A stretch of 64,000 nucleotides of DNA from Epichloe hybrida. Lineage: Eukaryota; Ascomycota; Sordariomycetes; Hypocreales; Clavicipitaceae. Positions within the stretch are counted from its first letter, which is position 1. The number at the start of each line of letters is the position of its first letter. This document shows, piece after piece, positions 34,139-46,282 of this stretch. A program made the position numbers and the translations under genes. The notes beneath the pieces are model-generated. The model was given only the letters and a program-made list of their open reading frames with translations. It was not told the DNA's origin and made no database searches. The stretch spans positions 2,790,001 to 2,854,000 of the forward strand of contig JAFEKR010000005.1 in NCBI GenBank assembly GCA_019022495.1. Direction: 5' to 3'.

Positions 34139-36820
34139 GATGTCTGTTGGCATTGTGAATGATGGTAATGGAACCACAGGCAAGTTGAGTCAAGAAAAAC
34201 GAGGGAACTTCCTAGGTGATGGGAGTGCTGTATTATATCGATGAATGTCACCTCCTACTACGGAGTTACAAGTCCGATAAATGGAACTGGCGGTGTTGGG
34301 CAGTAACTGCCGCGATGGGCGGGCCTTGGTTGCGACGATGCAGGATGCAGCTGCGGCTGCAGCAATCCACACTTTGGGTTGAGCCGTTGCCAACCAGAGC
34401 TGCCTCGGGCGAAAGGGCAGCTCCACGATTGGTCGTAGAGATTAATATTAGTATTAACAAGCCGACGAAGTGGTCCACTAGGTCATCAGGTGACAAGGTC
34501 GAATTGCCGTGTTCCTGCAAGTTTCGCAAGATAGGCTGTTGGCAATGAGAATATTCTTTCGCGTCGTAGAAGTAAGTGAAGGCGGTTTCGGCAGGTCAAT
34601 GTACTCGTAGCGTGAAATGTAAGGAAGTCAACTGTGTTTCGCTGCCGCGGTGATCAAGTCGATGGGTGCTGATGAGGAAAATAGAGGAAGCTTTGGAGGA
34701 GCCAATGCTTTCTTTGATGAAATTGTGAGTCAAGTTCACTCATGGAATGTCGGGAAGGGACGAGAGACGAGAGGAGCGGGGGATGAAATGGTAGAAAAAG
34801 GAAAGAAGCTAGGACGACAAGGACGTGGGCTGAAGCTTGCCGTAATGAGGACGGTTGTCTTTCAGTACGGAGTAGTCCGTAGGGGCGGTTGGAATTGGGC
34901 TTGCGTTGGGCTTGCGTTGGGCTTGTGGGCAGAGGCGAACAGTCCGTAATGTGCCGTGCTCTACTTGCTCTTCTGTACCAAGAACGTCGACGTACTCCGT
35001 CCAGTGCAAGTGCAGTACGATATCACCAGACTTTAATCCGGACTCCATACGCAAATAAGGTTTTACTTGTTGGTGGCGACAGCATGACGCTTGGAAATGC
35101 TCTTCTGGATAGCCAACCACGCCATATCCACCCACGCCATATTAGCCACCCACGCCACGATGCCATGATCAGGAGAAAGAACTGGGCCCAGTTGGAACAG
35201 GGAAGCAGAGCTGCCTTGACCAGGGAAAGAGAAGAACTGAAACGGGCTGACTTGAGCCATGGCATTTGCTCTTGCACGTGATACATTTGCAAATAGGCAA
35301 ATGGCCATGGGCACTGGGCCTTGCAAGTAATATGTGAAGAAATATTATTACAATAACCTTTTATCTTGTGTATCGCGGTTTTGGCAGACCATTGGCGGAC
35401 CATCGTCAATTGCACAGTCTGCAACCGGCCAAGCTAACTTGTTGAATTTTGGGTTGGCATTCATCTGGAGCGTGCCAAACCGTACATACACCCCACTGTA
35501 TACCCCAAACAGCTGGCGCCAACAAGTCACCCCGATCAACCCGCAAAGTCGCAAAAAAAGTGGCTCCATCCACCGACCGCTCTTTGAGGTCCATCCATGC
35601 AGCGGCCGCCTCCTCCGCAAACTGTCTGCAGCTAATAATCGAATACCATTGAGACGCAGGTATCTTCGTCGAAACGGGTCGCTTGCCCATTTTTAGCGCA
35701 ATCCAAGTGACGGGTCGCTGGCCCAGGCTTGCTGCAGGCTTGTTGCAGGCTTGGGAACGAAATGGACATCGAATGGCAAGCTGGGTGAGATTTGGCCCGT
35801 ATTTCAACTGTTAGCCCGTGGTACGTTGAGCAACAGTGGAAGAAATGTGATTAATGTGATCCGCAGTCGGTGCAAGTGTTTGCGAGAATCGATCGACACC
35901 TTGGAATGAAGAGGTGAAACACAAAAAGCTTGTTTGGAACGCGGCGTTCCAGGGCAGGACGGCCATCGCCAGCTGGGGTTGTAGATCTGATCTACATCTG
36001 GCTGGGGCGGGCATGTTTCTCCGTACCTGACTGATATGGACCGACCAAGCTCAACAAAAGCTATTCCGTAGCACTGGGAGCTTATGTCCCCCCTGAAGAC
36101 TTGTGAATGTACACACCAGCAGGTGTCATGTTGACAAACTACTCGGTACTCGGTACGGTTGTGCCATCCAGGCGGAGAGTCTTGTCCGCAAGAGATCAAT
36201 TCATTCCCTCCCCACGCCCGAATACCCTGTTCCCAATCTCAAAATCGGCACATTCGTCAAGGTCGACCACGATGCTGCTCATGACTAGCAACCGGATCAA
36301 GTTTTGACCACGTCTGATTCCATGTAACCGATTCAACGAGACTTGCCGGCTGGCATCGTTGTGGGCAGAATTAACAAGGAAAATGCTTCCGTACTTCCAA
36401 GCTTCTCCACTCCGATTCCGGGTTGGCGTCACAGTGCCGTCAGTCTTGTCCTGTCGACCGCTATGCTCCCTGACTGCTGACAGTTGGTCAATGGGTCGGT
36501 CTTCCTCATTGCTGCCGCCTACCACGCAAAAGCGACAAATATGCACCATCCGTGTCCGTGTCTGCACTTACCTGAACAAGTCCCTGATGATATGTACTTG
36601 ATGCCATCGTTTTCTCAACTGGTGGCTCGCACTTTGGGCGTTGACGCCTGCAGGGTCGCTTCATTCTTTCGTGCCAAGTGAATGATCAGCGCCACAGCAA
36701 AATCCCCTTGACACCACAGACGTCATGGTAATAAATAGCATTTAACAAACTTGTTAAATCGGTCGATGGCGGTTTCAATCAGTCCGTGCTGGCTATCATA
36801 TGTATGACACGCCGGACATG
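34139..36820. other. 2.7-kb gene-free stretch
   Basis: No gene was recognised. Short direct repeats are seen: GGGCTTGCGTT at 34895-34925, CCACGCCATA-type at 35118-35158, and GCAGGCTTG at 35728-35752. CCGTA motifs lie at 34865-34882 and 34992-35000. Several 60-130-codon open frames lack any hallmark, and the region may hold an unrecognised small gene. Confidence 0.5.
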
Positions 36821-37939
36821 TCATATTTTGGATACGCGGCATAACTGTATAGCTACCTCATCATTGTAGAACGGACCATTTTGCTGACTACGTCGTGGAA
36901 CTTCGTGTTGGAGAGATTCCACCAACAAGTTGCTTTGTCTACTTGCGTCAAGAAACGCTCGGTAGGTGTCGGTGTTACGTTCTGTCGCGGATATGTATAC
37001 CTGCACACTCGTATACAGGTTGAAGAGGTCGAGGAGTGTTGCGATCAAAGCAGGAATCACTCGTCCGTCATACGTGATGTCGGCGCCAAGAACGACGTCG
37101 ACCGGCTTGCCCGCGTTCCATTCTTCATCCTCAGTTCCAACCAGAGCATGTCCCCATTTGATGTTCATGGGAGTGACGCCGGGCGCTTCTTGCAGATCGT
37201 TGAGGTACAGATTATCTGGAAGATTGTTGATGACGTCGTCTGATCCATCAGAAGCTATGGCGTGGGCAGCTTGTAAATGCTTGGCACACAAGATAGAGAG
37301 ATATCCAGTGCCCGCACCGAGCTCCAACACGTGTTTTCCAGCCACGAGAGATGGGTTATGGCACAGGTATTGTCCCATGTGCAATGCAGCTTCCCAAGTT
37401 CGCAGGCCAGTAGTACCGCCTGCGGCAATAAGTCTCCTGTTTTCCAGAAGCGTGATGCTTGGGCACAGAGGCGCGGCGGCCCCTTCATGAACCATGGAGG
37501 ACGATGAAACTTCCAGCAAGGAAATATGATATGTTACAAGACATTTTGTCTGCGCTGACATTGCCTCCGATGGCAATGGAGCGGCCATTAGTGTGGAGAG
37601 CATGGACATGATATCATCAGAGACGGCCTACGGAGATGGTCAGAACGACCGACTTTACGACATGAAGCAGATGTGCATCGCAAACAGACATACATGTTTG
37701 TCCCAATCGTTTATAGCAGACTCAAGGCGATGCACCAGATCCTTGAGGGTCTTTACACGATATCTGTCAGGCGGCCCAGCTCTAACTTCTGCCTTGTCCC
37801 TGCTGAACATGCGACTGTAGATTTCATCTTGGACCTGTGCTAGTTGTAAACAATTGGCATCGGGATAGTCGAGGTGTGTTTCCAGCTGAAAATTCTGGCG
37901 GCAGAGTCGATCCACTTGCTGTTGCCATGAGAGATCCAT
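36821..37939 (-). CDS. Protein-lysine N-methyltransferase, EFM3/FAM86 type
   Basis: Two exons, 37939-37694 and 37627-36821, with a 66-bp intron (GTATGT..CGTAG). The product is 350 residues. The class I SAM-binding fold shows motif I LELGAGTGYLSILCAKHL and the acidic motif II in IASDGSDDVINNL. The post-motif VVLGADITYDGRVIPAL carries D-x-x-Y as in the FAM86/METTL21-like lysine methyltransferases. The N-terminal helical region (residues 1-80) and TTGLRTWEAALHMGQYL are typical of FAM86. In yeast, Efm3 trimethylates elongation factor 2; the same substrate is inferred here. It is divergent from rps24 across 419 bp, which is a sensible pairing for two translation genes. Confidence 0.9.
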
Positions 37940-38358
37940 GATTGTGACCTGACGGCAACCCGCAATACACAGAGAATGGAAGACATGACATGGTGTTTTT
38001 TTCTTCAGCCACCAGTGACATTTTTTTTTTTCAGCGTTATTATTTTACCCGTGGAGTCTTATCATGACTCCCCAAAAAGGGAAATGCCCTTTCCGAAGAT
38101 TCGCCGCCACAGTCGTTCTAGCGCACGTGACTTTTGCACACAAGAAGCCGGCGTAATAAGTCACGCAAAAAAAGGAATCGCACACAAACCTTAGGGTTGG
38201 ACCCAATTAAGCGACACGGACGGGTCGGAATTTTCGCCCCTACGTCCAGATTTCGCGCCGTCAGCCCTCTCTGCCCACCACGGATTTGAAGCACCACGCC
38301 AACCCGCCCAGTCTCGCCTCCGTCACCACCACAGAGACAACATCACAACACCGCAATC
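37940..38358. promoter_or_regulatory. Divergent promoter, EFM3-like / rps24
   Basis: 419 bp between two start codons. Contains T-runs (37994-38001 and 38020-38031). The stretch just before rps24 (38250-38350) is pyrimidine/CA-rich, as is common at fungal ribosomal-protein genes. Confidence 0.55.
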
Positions 38359-39338
38359 ATGGCGGACAACGACAGCCCCGTTACTCTGCGCACTCGCAAG
38401 TTCATCCGCAACCCTCTGCTGGGCCGCAAGCAGATGGTCGTGTGAGTTACTGCCCTCCCCTCAACGTCCCCGGCGCCGTGTCCACGATGTTTTGGAGAAG
38501 AAGATGTCGACAAACGTATCATGACGTCCGATGGCTGTGGCCCGCCTACTTTGAATCGATTAGTCGACGACACAACAAGGAAAGTAGATGATATTTTCGA
38601 TTCATCCAACGACATGGGCGATTCTTGGTTCACCTCAACGATTGGACCAAAGATGGAACGGACATTCAACGACATACAACATGGGCAATCGTGGATAGAG
38701 TGTATTCTCTTGAGCCCTTTGAAAAACAACCCAAAAAACGTGTCCCACGACAACATTGACGAAATCTTGCTATACCAATCATCTCAAGGCCGTTCATGAT
38801 ACCGACTTCCTTTTCTTCTTCGAACTCGAGGATGGCAGCCCGAACCCACATCACCTAGGGCATCGAAACTAATATGTCTTTCTTTAGCGATATCCTGCAC
38901 CCCAGCCGTGCCAACATCTCCAAGGAGGAGCTCCGCGAGAAGCTCGGTGGCATGTACAAGGCCCAGAAGGACCAGGTCCAGGTCTTCGGCCTGCGAACCC
39001 AGTTCGGTGGCGGCAAGACCACCGGCTTCGCCCTAATCTACGACTCCCCCGAGGCCATGAAGAAGTTCGAGCCCATCTACCGTCTGGTCCGTGTCGGCAT
39101 GGCCACCAAGGCCGAGCGCGCCAGCAGACAGCAACGTACGTACCTTGTCTCCCCTACGATAATCATTCTCTCATTACCATTACCTACCGGAGGTGGTGGC
39201 CACGGGGTTTTTTTTTTTTTCCTCTTCTGTACGCGTTTCCACTAACACTTCCCAACAGGCAAGCAGCGCAAGAACCGACAAAAGACCCTGCGCGGCACGG
39301 CAAAGGTCAAGGGCGCCAAGGCAAAGAAGGAGAAATAA
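38359..39338 (+). CDS. rps24: 40S ribosomal protein S24 (eS24)
   Basis: Three exons: 38359-38441, 38888-39135 and 39259-39338, with introns of 446 and 123 bp. The 136-residue product matches eS24 length (about 135). Exon 1 encodes [28 protein letters not shown], joined to [19 protein letters not shown], then [31 protein letters not shown], and a Lys-rich tail ending KGAKAKKEK. It is a structural protein of the small subunit. The long first intron is typical for intron-rich ribosomal-protein genes of filamentous fungi. Codon use in the exons is strongly C-biased at third positions, as for a highly expressed gene. Confidence 0.97.
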
Positions 39339-39844
39339 GCGCATCGCTCATGGTTGTAAAATTGGGGGTTGGGTATGGCGGAGCTGTGATATTGAGTTAT
39401 CCCGCCGACGATTGTCGACGACGATTTGCCGTCGGCGGGGCACTTTTGCATTTCTTCGGCATATGAGGAAGAAATCTTTTTTTTTGTCTCATGTCTATGA
39501 ACCTCTGGGACACGGGCACGGCTTCCATGGTCTAGCTTATTACACTAGCATGAAATCAAAGGTGTTTGGGTTTCGGACCAAGATGAGAAGAAAAATCAAA
39601 TGTCACACGCGGGTATCAACTTACACTTCATTTCCACAACCAGGTAATCAAACCCATTGCCAGCGCCAAACTTGTCCCAAGCACAAAATCTCCAAACTCC
39701 CATATGTATCATCCGGTCCACCACTCTCCACCGTCCGTGACAATCACTCCCCCCTAAAAGAAATAGACGTGTCCCCAAAACAAGAGCATCATGCATGAAT
39801 CTCGGTGTGTTTTTTTGTTGGAAGTCGTCATCAAAGCCCCGCAA
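39339..39844. other. Gene-free stretch, 3' flank of rps24
   Basis: About 500 bp between convergent genes. A palindrome-like GACGATTGTCGACGACG is at 39406-39424 and T10 at 39478-39486. Nothing else seen. Confidence 0.5.
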
Positions 39845-40147
39845 TCACATCAATCCCAGCGCAAACACCCCCGCCAGACAAACCACGACGATCCAGACGG
39901 TCCCCGAGTCCCTCCTCGCCCCCTGCGCCTTCACAGCCGGCACGTGCCATCCGCACCGCTCGTCGCGCGCATCACATGTATTGCGCGCCGTCGCCTGCTC
40001 GTAATACCCCGGCCTTGCCGACGGGGGCGTCAGCGGCTCGCTCATCTGCGCCCGTACCACAGCAAACTGTGTGCACGAGAGGAGCACGAGGACCTGGATT
40101 CCGAGACGATTCCACGACGCAGTGTGGGGCATCAGTCGCGGGGCCAT
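39845..40147 (-). CDS. Small predicted secreted or membrane-anchored hypothetical protein
   Basis: A 100-residue frame without introns. It has an N-terminal hydrophobic segment (LGIQVLVLLSCTQFAVVRAQ, about 15-34) that reads as a signal peptide with a possible cleavage at VRA-Q. The middle is polar with a Cys pair (NTCDARDERCGW), and the C-terminal 17 residues are hydrophobic (VWIVVVCLAGVFALGLM). A signal peptide plus a C-terminal hydrophobic tail after a small polar stretch (RRDSGT) suits GPI-anchored or single-pass membrane proteins. I do not recognise a family. Coding status is uncertain because it is short, but GC-rich third positions support it. Confidence 0.5.
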   Translation of the reverse strand: MAPRLMPHTASWNRLGIQVLVLLSCTQFAVVRAQMSEPLTPPSARPGYYEQATARNTCDARDERCGWHVPAVKAQGARRDSGTVWIVVVCLAGVFALGLM

Positions 40148-40760
40148 GGCCGGCGAGAACGAAGCAGATTATCTTCCTTGTGGGGGGTTGGAAAGAAAAG
40201 GACAATTTTCCAAGACTCGGGATAATGGCCCATGAAAAAAAGGATGGAAAAGCGAGTCCGCAGCAGGCAAGCACGGCAAACAAGCCAACTAATCCTGAAC
40301 TGGGTCAGACATCCGCCAAACATGGATTCCAAGTGATGCCATCACCCATCTCGTGACCCATGACCATGACACCAAAGTGACTCGCGTTCCCGGCCAGCGA
40401 GCCGATGGATCCGATCAGGCAGACTCATCTTGACCAACCCAACCCACTCGTCCGCCCCGCAGACCTTGCCAGGCAGTTCGTGACCATGGTCCTGTATTTT
40501 CGTGCCGTGGCAGCTTCCTTGGCAAATGGGGCAATCAGTAATTACGGGACAGTTGCATGTTTGCTTCATGCTTGTTGGTAAATGGCCCGCCCATTGGTCT
40601 GCTCATAACACAACTTGTTCAATCGCTACGGATTTACTATTACTTGCTATCGTGGTATCGAATCCTGAACGCCGTGATAAATGGATGCATCCAGTGGGCA
40701 GTACGAGTGCCAATGCGTTTTTCCCTCCCAGGCCAGACAGTCAAACAACGTCCGAGAAAT
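40148..40760. other. Gene-free stretch
   Basis: About 600 bp upstream of the small secreted gene and downstream of the coilin-like gene. No coding or repeat signal recognised. Confidence 0.5.
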
Positions 40761-43301
40761 TCATGCCTCTGTCTCCTTCGTCGCGACCCACGGCGACGTA
40801 GCTGCCAGAATCTTGGGATCCGTCATCTCCTCCCATGCCACGGTCCTGAGTCCGTCATCTTCTTCCTCGTCTTCGTCCTCGAAGTCGGGCGTCTCGAACT
40901 TGTCGTAAATTCGCTGGCCCGTCTTTTCATCGTACAACTTCTCCGTGTACTCGCGATCTCTGAAAGCGAGACGTACTTCCAAGTTGGACTCCTCGGCGCT
41001 GTCAGAGAGGACCTCTCCCGTCACAGATGTGATGACGGGCTGCCATTGCGTTGCCTTTGACATGGTGCATTGTTTCCATGTGATGATCATTCCCTTCTTG
41101 GCCGCACCTTTTTCCAGGGCTGGCAAGGTACTTGGATCCTCTGGAAGCTCGGGCAAATCTGCCTCTTCGGCCTCTTCGGCCTCTGCATGCCCATTTATTC
41201 CATTGCCAACAGTTTCGGCAAGGTCGCCGTCTGCCTGTGCTGCTGTGCCCTCGGCTTCACCTCTGAACGGGACTCGCGAGGTTGACTTGCTTCCACTGGA
41301 TAGGCTTGGACCGTAGTAATCAGCGTCCAACTCCTCAGACTTCCTCTTCCTTTTCCGCATCGATCCGTACTGCTGTTGAGGATCCCAACGCTGAACAAAG
41401 GGGAAAGGAGGTTCCGACAGAACCATGCCCTCGTGACAACATTCGACGGCCCGATAAGTGATCTTTGACTTCCATTCGTCCGCGCCGGCATCTCCATCAG
41501 TAGCTTGCTTGGCATCGCCGTCCATGACTTCAGTAATCCTGGCATTGCTGAGTGGCTTAACGTTTTTCATGAGCCCCAGCTTGATGCGCTCTTCGTCTGC
41601 CTTTGATTTGGGGTTTTTGAGTCCCAAAGCTCCAAACAGCATTCGTCTCCCGGCACCCATGTCCACTCGAGTTCGTCGTTGAGCAGATGTCTCCGCAGGC
41701 GTACATGTCCCCGCCTTCTGATCGTTGATGGGCGTGTTGGCTTTGGCTTCAACGTCTACCACCGATGATTGACTCTCGACGTTGCTGACATTCGCCTGCA
41801 ACGCCCCCAGAAGAGCCTCCTTCCGCGCAAGTAGCTCTACGTCCCCCGAGCTTGGTGTGGTCATCATCTGCCGACTTGAGGCCTTCTGTTTCCTCCGTCG
41901 TGCGTTACGCTTTTGCGTGCGACTGAGGCCCTGGAGTGGTGCACTTTCTTGTTGAACCTGAATAGTGTCTGGAGCTTTGACTGGCTCCGAGTCTGATTCA
42001 TCACTCGAGTCACTTGAGCTGTCGTCGCTAGAGTCGTCACTGCTGTCATCCGAACTACCCCCCGAGGACGAGACACTGGCTCCGTGGAAGCTTGACTCGT
42101 CTTCGTCACTATTATCTTCGTCGTCGTGTTTGGAATCGCCTCCAGAATTGGACTTGTCCTCTGATGATGTATCATCCGAGCTGCTCGAGTTTGAACTCGA
42201 CGAGCCCGACTCCTCTTCGCTTACTAACTCCTCGATGAGCGGCTTTTGTGATGGCGGTTGTCGGTTGAAGATGTCCACGGGTTCTTCTCGCACGGGGGAT
42301 GAATCGCTTTGATCCAAGATTCCCGTCACCATGTGATCCATCATATCGTCAAAAGTGAGACTAGGAGTTGTCGATTGCTGCAGGGCCTCATATGTCTTCC
42401 TCAGGTTTTGTTTCTGCTTCAACAGTTCCTTCTCAATTGTGGCGAATGACAAGAGCGGATATGCTGTGCGTATTGCAGCAAGATGCTCCACCGAGCACTC
42501 ATTCGTATCTGGCTGATCCTCTGCAGCATCGTGTTCAGCCTCGCGTAAAGCCCTGACCTCGTCGACCAATTCCTCCCTTGAGCATTCGAGGTCCTCTTGG
42601 TCACTGCTGCTAGACTCAGATATGGTGGAACCATCGCCTTCTGGTCCCCATGCGTGCTTTCCAGAGTTCCCACACTCGTCTTGGATCCATTCGTCATCGT
42701 CGTCATCGTCGTCATCATCATCATCCTCGTCGTCGTGCTCCGGTGGAGCATCTAGCATTAGCAACTGCTGCGGCTCCGCCATGTCCATTTCATGTGATTC
42801 GATTCGGGCTCTCTTCCGAGGAGGCAGCTCTAAAGCCGGTCGGTCGCGAGGAGCACGCAGCCATGGCCGGCCAAATGCCACTCCATCAACAAGATGCTTG
42901 CCATCGGTCGAGATCTGGTGTCGCCCGCTGAGTCGTCGCCGTCTCACGTCGTCTGTCGAGAGCGACCGTATTCTATCACGATTGGGTTAGCTCAATTGTT
43001 GTTCATTCAGCGTGATGAGGCTCGTGAAAACAACATACATTAATTGGTCCTCATCCTTGAGTGTCTGCGCAACTAGTTGGAAATGCAGGCACTCGTAGGT
43101 GGCCCCATCAACACCCACGAGTTCGACCGCGTAGTCTTCCAGTCCCCATTGGCTACTTTCCAGCGGCACCACCTCATTGACTGAGGCGAGGAGCTTGGCG
43201 ATGGTCATATCTGCAGAGCGTTTGCATGGCCAAACAAGCATCACCTCTGGGACGCCATGCCGACGGACGGCGAGGCGCAATCTGATTTCTTGGGTAGCCA
43301 T
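40761..43301 (-). CDS. Coilin-like / ubiquitin-like-domain nuclear protein (fungal)
   Basis: Two exons, 43301-43039 and 42972-40761, with a 66-bp intron (GTATGT..ATAG) joining KDEDQLI to IRSLSTDD. The product is about 824 residues. The N-terminal 130 residues (RLRLAVRRHGVPEVMLVW...PLESSQWGLEDYAVELV...ECLHFQLVAQTLKDED) form a conserved fungal domain followed by RRRRLSGRHQISTDGKHLVDGVAFGRP and a basic PPRKRARI (nuclear localisation signal). The middle is very acidic (an Asp run near residue 190, then Ser/Asp repeats). The C-terminal region (VECCHEGMVLSEPPFPFVQRWDPQQQYG and ITWKQCTMSKATQWQPVITSVTGEV) resembles the coilin C-terminal Tudor-like part. I call it coilin-like; the link to Cajal-body-type or RNA functions is inferred. 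Confidence 0.78.
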
Positions 43302-43817
43302 GGCTATCGAGACATGACGAACTGTTGGAAGAAAAGGTGCAGTGGCATGAGCTTGTCTGCGGTCGTGAACGAGACGTAGGAGACGTAAAGCGAGAATGCA
43401 CAAACACTGAGGTAGAAGGTTGAAGGTGGATTCCTGGTAATACGGAAAGTTGATTGAAAAAGCTCAGGCACGTTTGGACGATTTGAAAAGTTTAAGTGGG
43501 CCCACCATTCTAGCGTGAACAAGACCTAGGTCGGTCCCTCCTTTACTAATGATTCATGAACCAGACCATAAAATCTGGAATATAAAGGCCATTGCTAGTT
43601 GCCAACTCAGATAATTTTTCTTTTGGGCATAAGTACGTTCATATTTTGAGTATCCCACCCATATATGCAACAGGCCCTGTGCAATCGCTAGTATTCCACG
43701 ATAAAATGCCACGCAACGCCTTCCAACTCCCAAAATATGTGCATGGAGACCCCCCCCCCCCCCTTTCATGCTCCAGATAAACACCATCTGCGCTTTGGCC
43801 TTCCGCACTCCATCACC
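43302..43817. other. Gene-free stretch between coilin-like gene and GTP cyclohydrolase II
   Basis: 516 bp, holding the coilin-like promoter. Contains a C14 run at 43750-43763. No gene recognised. Confidence 0.5.
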
Positions 43818-44989
43818 CTATGATCTCGGCATTTCCAGCATATGGCCCATCTTCTCGATCTAAAAGTCGAATAGTTAGCAAAACCATGCTGAACCAGAGC
43901 CATCCCCCCGCTTACCTTGGTCTTGAGATACCCTTGCGCCTCCGGACTCTTGAAGCCCCCCTCGCCCTTCCAACTCAGCGGTACCATGGCTACTCTCTCC
44001 CTCACAACGACCTCCCTGTTGGGGCCCTCGACTGCTCTGATCTTGTCGGGATTGTTCGTTAGCAATCTCACATCGTGCTGTCCTAGATCCAGCAGCATGG
44101 CGGTGGCCAAGCCGTAGCTTCTAGCATCGGCAGGATGACGCAGCAGAAGATTGGCCTCTACCGTGTCCGAACCCAGATCCTGTAGATTGTACGCCTTTAG
44201 CTTCTCGCCCAGCCCTATGCCTCGCCCCTCTTGGCGCAGGTAGATGATGATGCCGCCAGAGGTATTGCCAGGCAGGCCCATCAGATGAGCCGCCACGTCG
44301 AGCTGCTCTCCGCAATCACAACGGGCAGACCATGCGGTTTCTCCAGTGTAGCACTCGGAGTGGATTCGTACCAGCGGCGGCTGAGAAGAAGAGGAATGCT
44401 CGGATGCTGCGGTGGGCGACTCGGCGTTGGCGGCGTTGGCGCCGCTGGTAGTTCGGCCAGGGTATAGTCTACCAGTGTAGGCGCCGCGGATCATGCGGTC
44501 CATTTCCGTCTCTCCTTGGCGGGGGGCATCGAGGCTCTGGCTCCGGATGTGGTTGCCAAAGACAATGGCCAGATGTTCCTTGTTGTCCACGTTGTTGGTA
44601 TAGAGATGGAGGAACATCTCGGTCCCGTTGACGGTGGGGATTCGTGCGCGCACAATGCATTGCACTTCCGGGAGCGTCGGTAGCAGCCTTGGCTTCTTGT
44701 TTCCACATCCTCCGTTGGGATCTGAGCTATCGACTGGCACACCGCGTGGTCCGGCGGCTGTTGGAGTGTGAGTGCCCGGAGTCTGCGGCGGGGTGAAGGC
44801 GGGGGAGAGCAGCGACGGCGGAGGAGGATGTGTTGGATCGGCACTGTCCTGCGAGAGGGCAAACCCGTCTACATGTTGGTGAAGGTCTCGATCGTTTTTG
44901 GCTGAGCTATCGGCCGGCGTCGAGCGTGGAGAGTAAAAGGACGGGAGCTGGCTCGTCTCGCCGAGCTCGGCGTGAGTGTTGGACGGCAT
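43818..44989 (-). CDS. rib1: GTP cyclohydrolase II (riboflavin synthesis)
   Basis: Two exons, 44989-43916 and 43859-43818, with a 56-bp intron (GTAAGC..TTTTAG). The short last exon encodes [13 protein letters not shown], restoring the expected [13 protein letters not shown] end; reading through the intron would give a wrong tail. The product is 371 residues. Zn-binding Cys residues are in [20 protein letters not shown], the catalytic loop is [19 protein letters not shown], and [10 protein letters not shown] is the GTP-ribose region. The N-terminal 110 residues are a Pro/Ser-rich, fungus-type extension. It opens GTP to 2,5-diamino-6-ribosylamino-4-pyrimidinone phosphate, the first step of riboflavin synthesis, in the cytosol. 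Confidence 0.96.
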
Positions 44990-46282
44990 GTCGGTCGCGT
45001 GTGGTCGCGTGTGATGCCGTCAATGCGCTGGCTGGTTGGTGCTGCTGGCAGAGAGGAAATCTACTATCGCATTGGAAGGCCGACCTCGAGCCCGGAAGTG
45101 AAAAGACACAATGATGGTGCGGCTGTCGAATTGCACCGGGAATGTCGACTGAACGAAAACATGTGCATGTACGGATCCGTATGTGCATGTGCGAGTGAAT
45201 GTTGGTTGTTGATGATGTGATGACGGGACTCCCCACGAAACGCTTTATTAGCCGGTTCGGCTCAATTCTTATTAGTCAGGGTTACTTTGCCGTGGAAGCT
45301 ATCGAAACCTCGGCGAATTGTGGAGACGCAGACAGTTGGTCCCTGCATGTAAAAAAATCCATCTTGTGTGCTGACCGACCTGCCACATGACAGACGGGGT
45401 CGCACATGGCAAGCAAGCCATGTCTTATCCATGGTCGTGCCGCATACAACTATCTACAACTCTACACGTAATCTGCAGTTCTACCAGGTCATCATCACCT
45501 TAAGCAGACATGGAGGTACTTGTTCATGCCGAGACACGAACAGGTAAAAGGATGTTTTCGGGTACTTGCACACCCAAGGCATTGTCTTGAACTTTTCTTT
45601 TCAACCCTTCTGCGCGATGAATAGGGCTGGCACCAACAGAAGTGGGCATCTGGGGCGGAAGAATGAGTTATTCTGACGATATGGGATGAAAATGATGAAC
45701 GACAACTGTTATACGGATTACAATACGGATGTACTTCTTATGTTTGAAGTGGGGGGCCTTGGCGGACACTTCTTGGCCGCAAATGAGCTGTAGGGTAACG
45801 CTCAGACGAAGAAGAAGAAGAATCCGCGTCTCCAAAGCGCAGCGCTACTTTACGTACTTGTTGTTTCTTGTTGTTAACTACTGAGCTATGGGCTTTCGTG
45901 TCTGTTGTTTTTGCTTGGAACTGTACAAGTTAGCTTGTTGTTATTGGGCAGGGTTGAAAGACATGTCAACATGACATGACGACTTACGCAGGCTCATGCA
46001 GCCCCACGAAAGAGGACGGACGTGTACCAATCAATGCAGACGGAGGGATAAAACCCAATCAGTACGGCGTACTACGTACAATACTTTGAAACAATTAAGC
46101 ACCCTCACGTGAAGCCAACCCTCGAGTTGAGGCCGCAGCTGCCCGGTACTCCGGACATGCGCGATAATCGATAAGGGATTTTGGCCAGAAAAAATTTATA
46201 GGAAACTCCACTAGCCACCTCGCAGAAGCCATCCAAGCCATAGCAAGCAAACTCGGCAAGCCTCAACAAACCAGCGACCAAA
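44990..46282. promoter_or_regulatory. Divergent promoter region, rib1 / RPA43-like
   Basis: About 1.3 kb between two start codons. Contains ATGTGCATGT-type repeats (45160-45195), a GAA repeat (45808-45822), and CCGTA motifs (45174, 46062-46079). No gene recognised. Confidence 0.5.

Noticed and set aside
33656..34183. Use of the far upstream ATG for the hypothetical gene
   Set aside because: Extension has no visible conserved sequence, and the ATG at 34138 gives a better-looking N-terminus; not certain.
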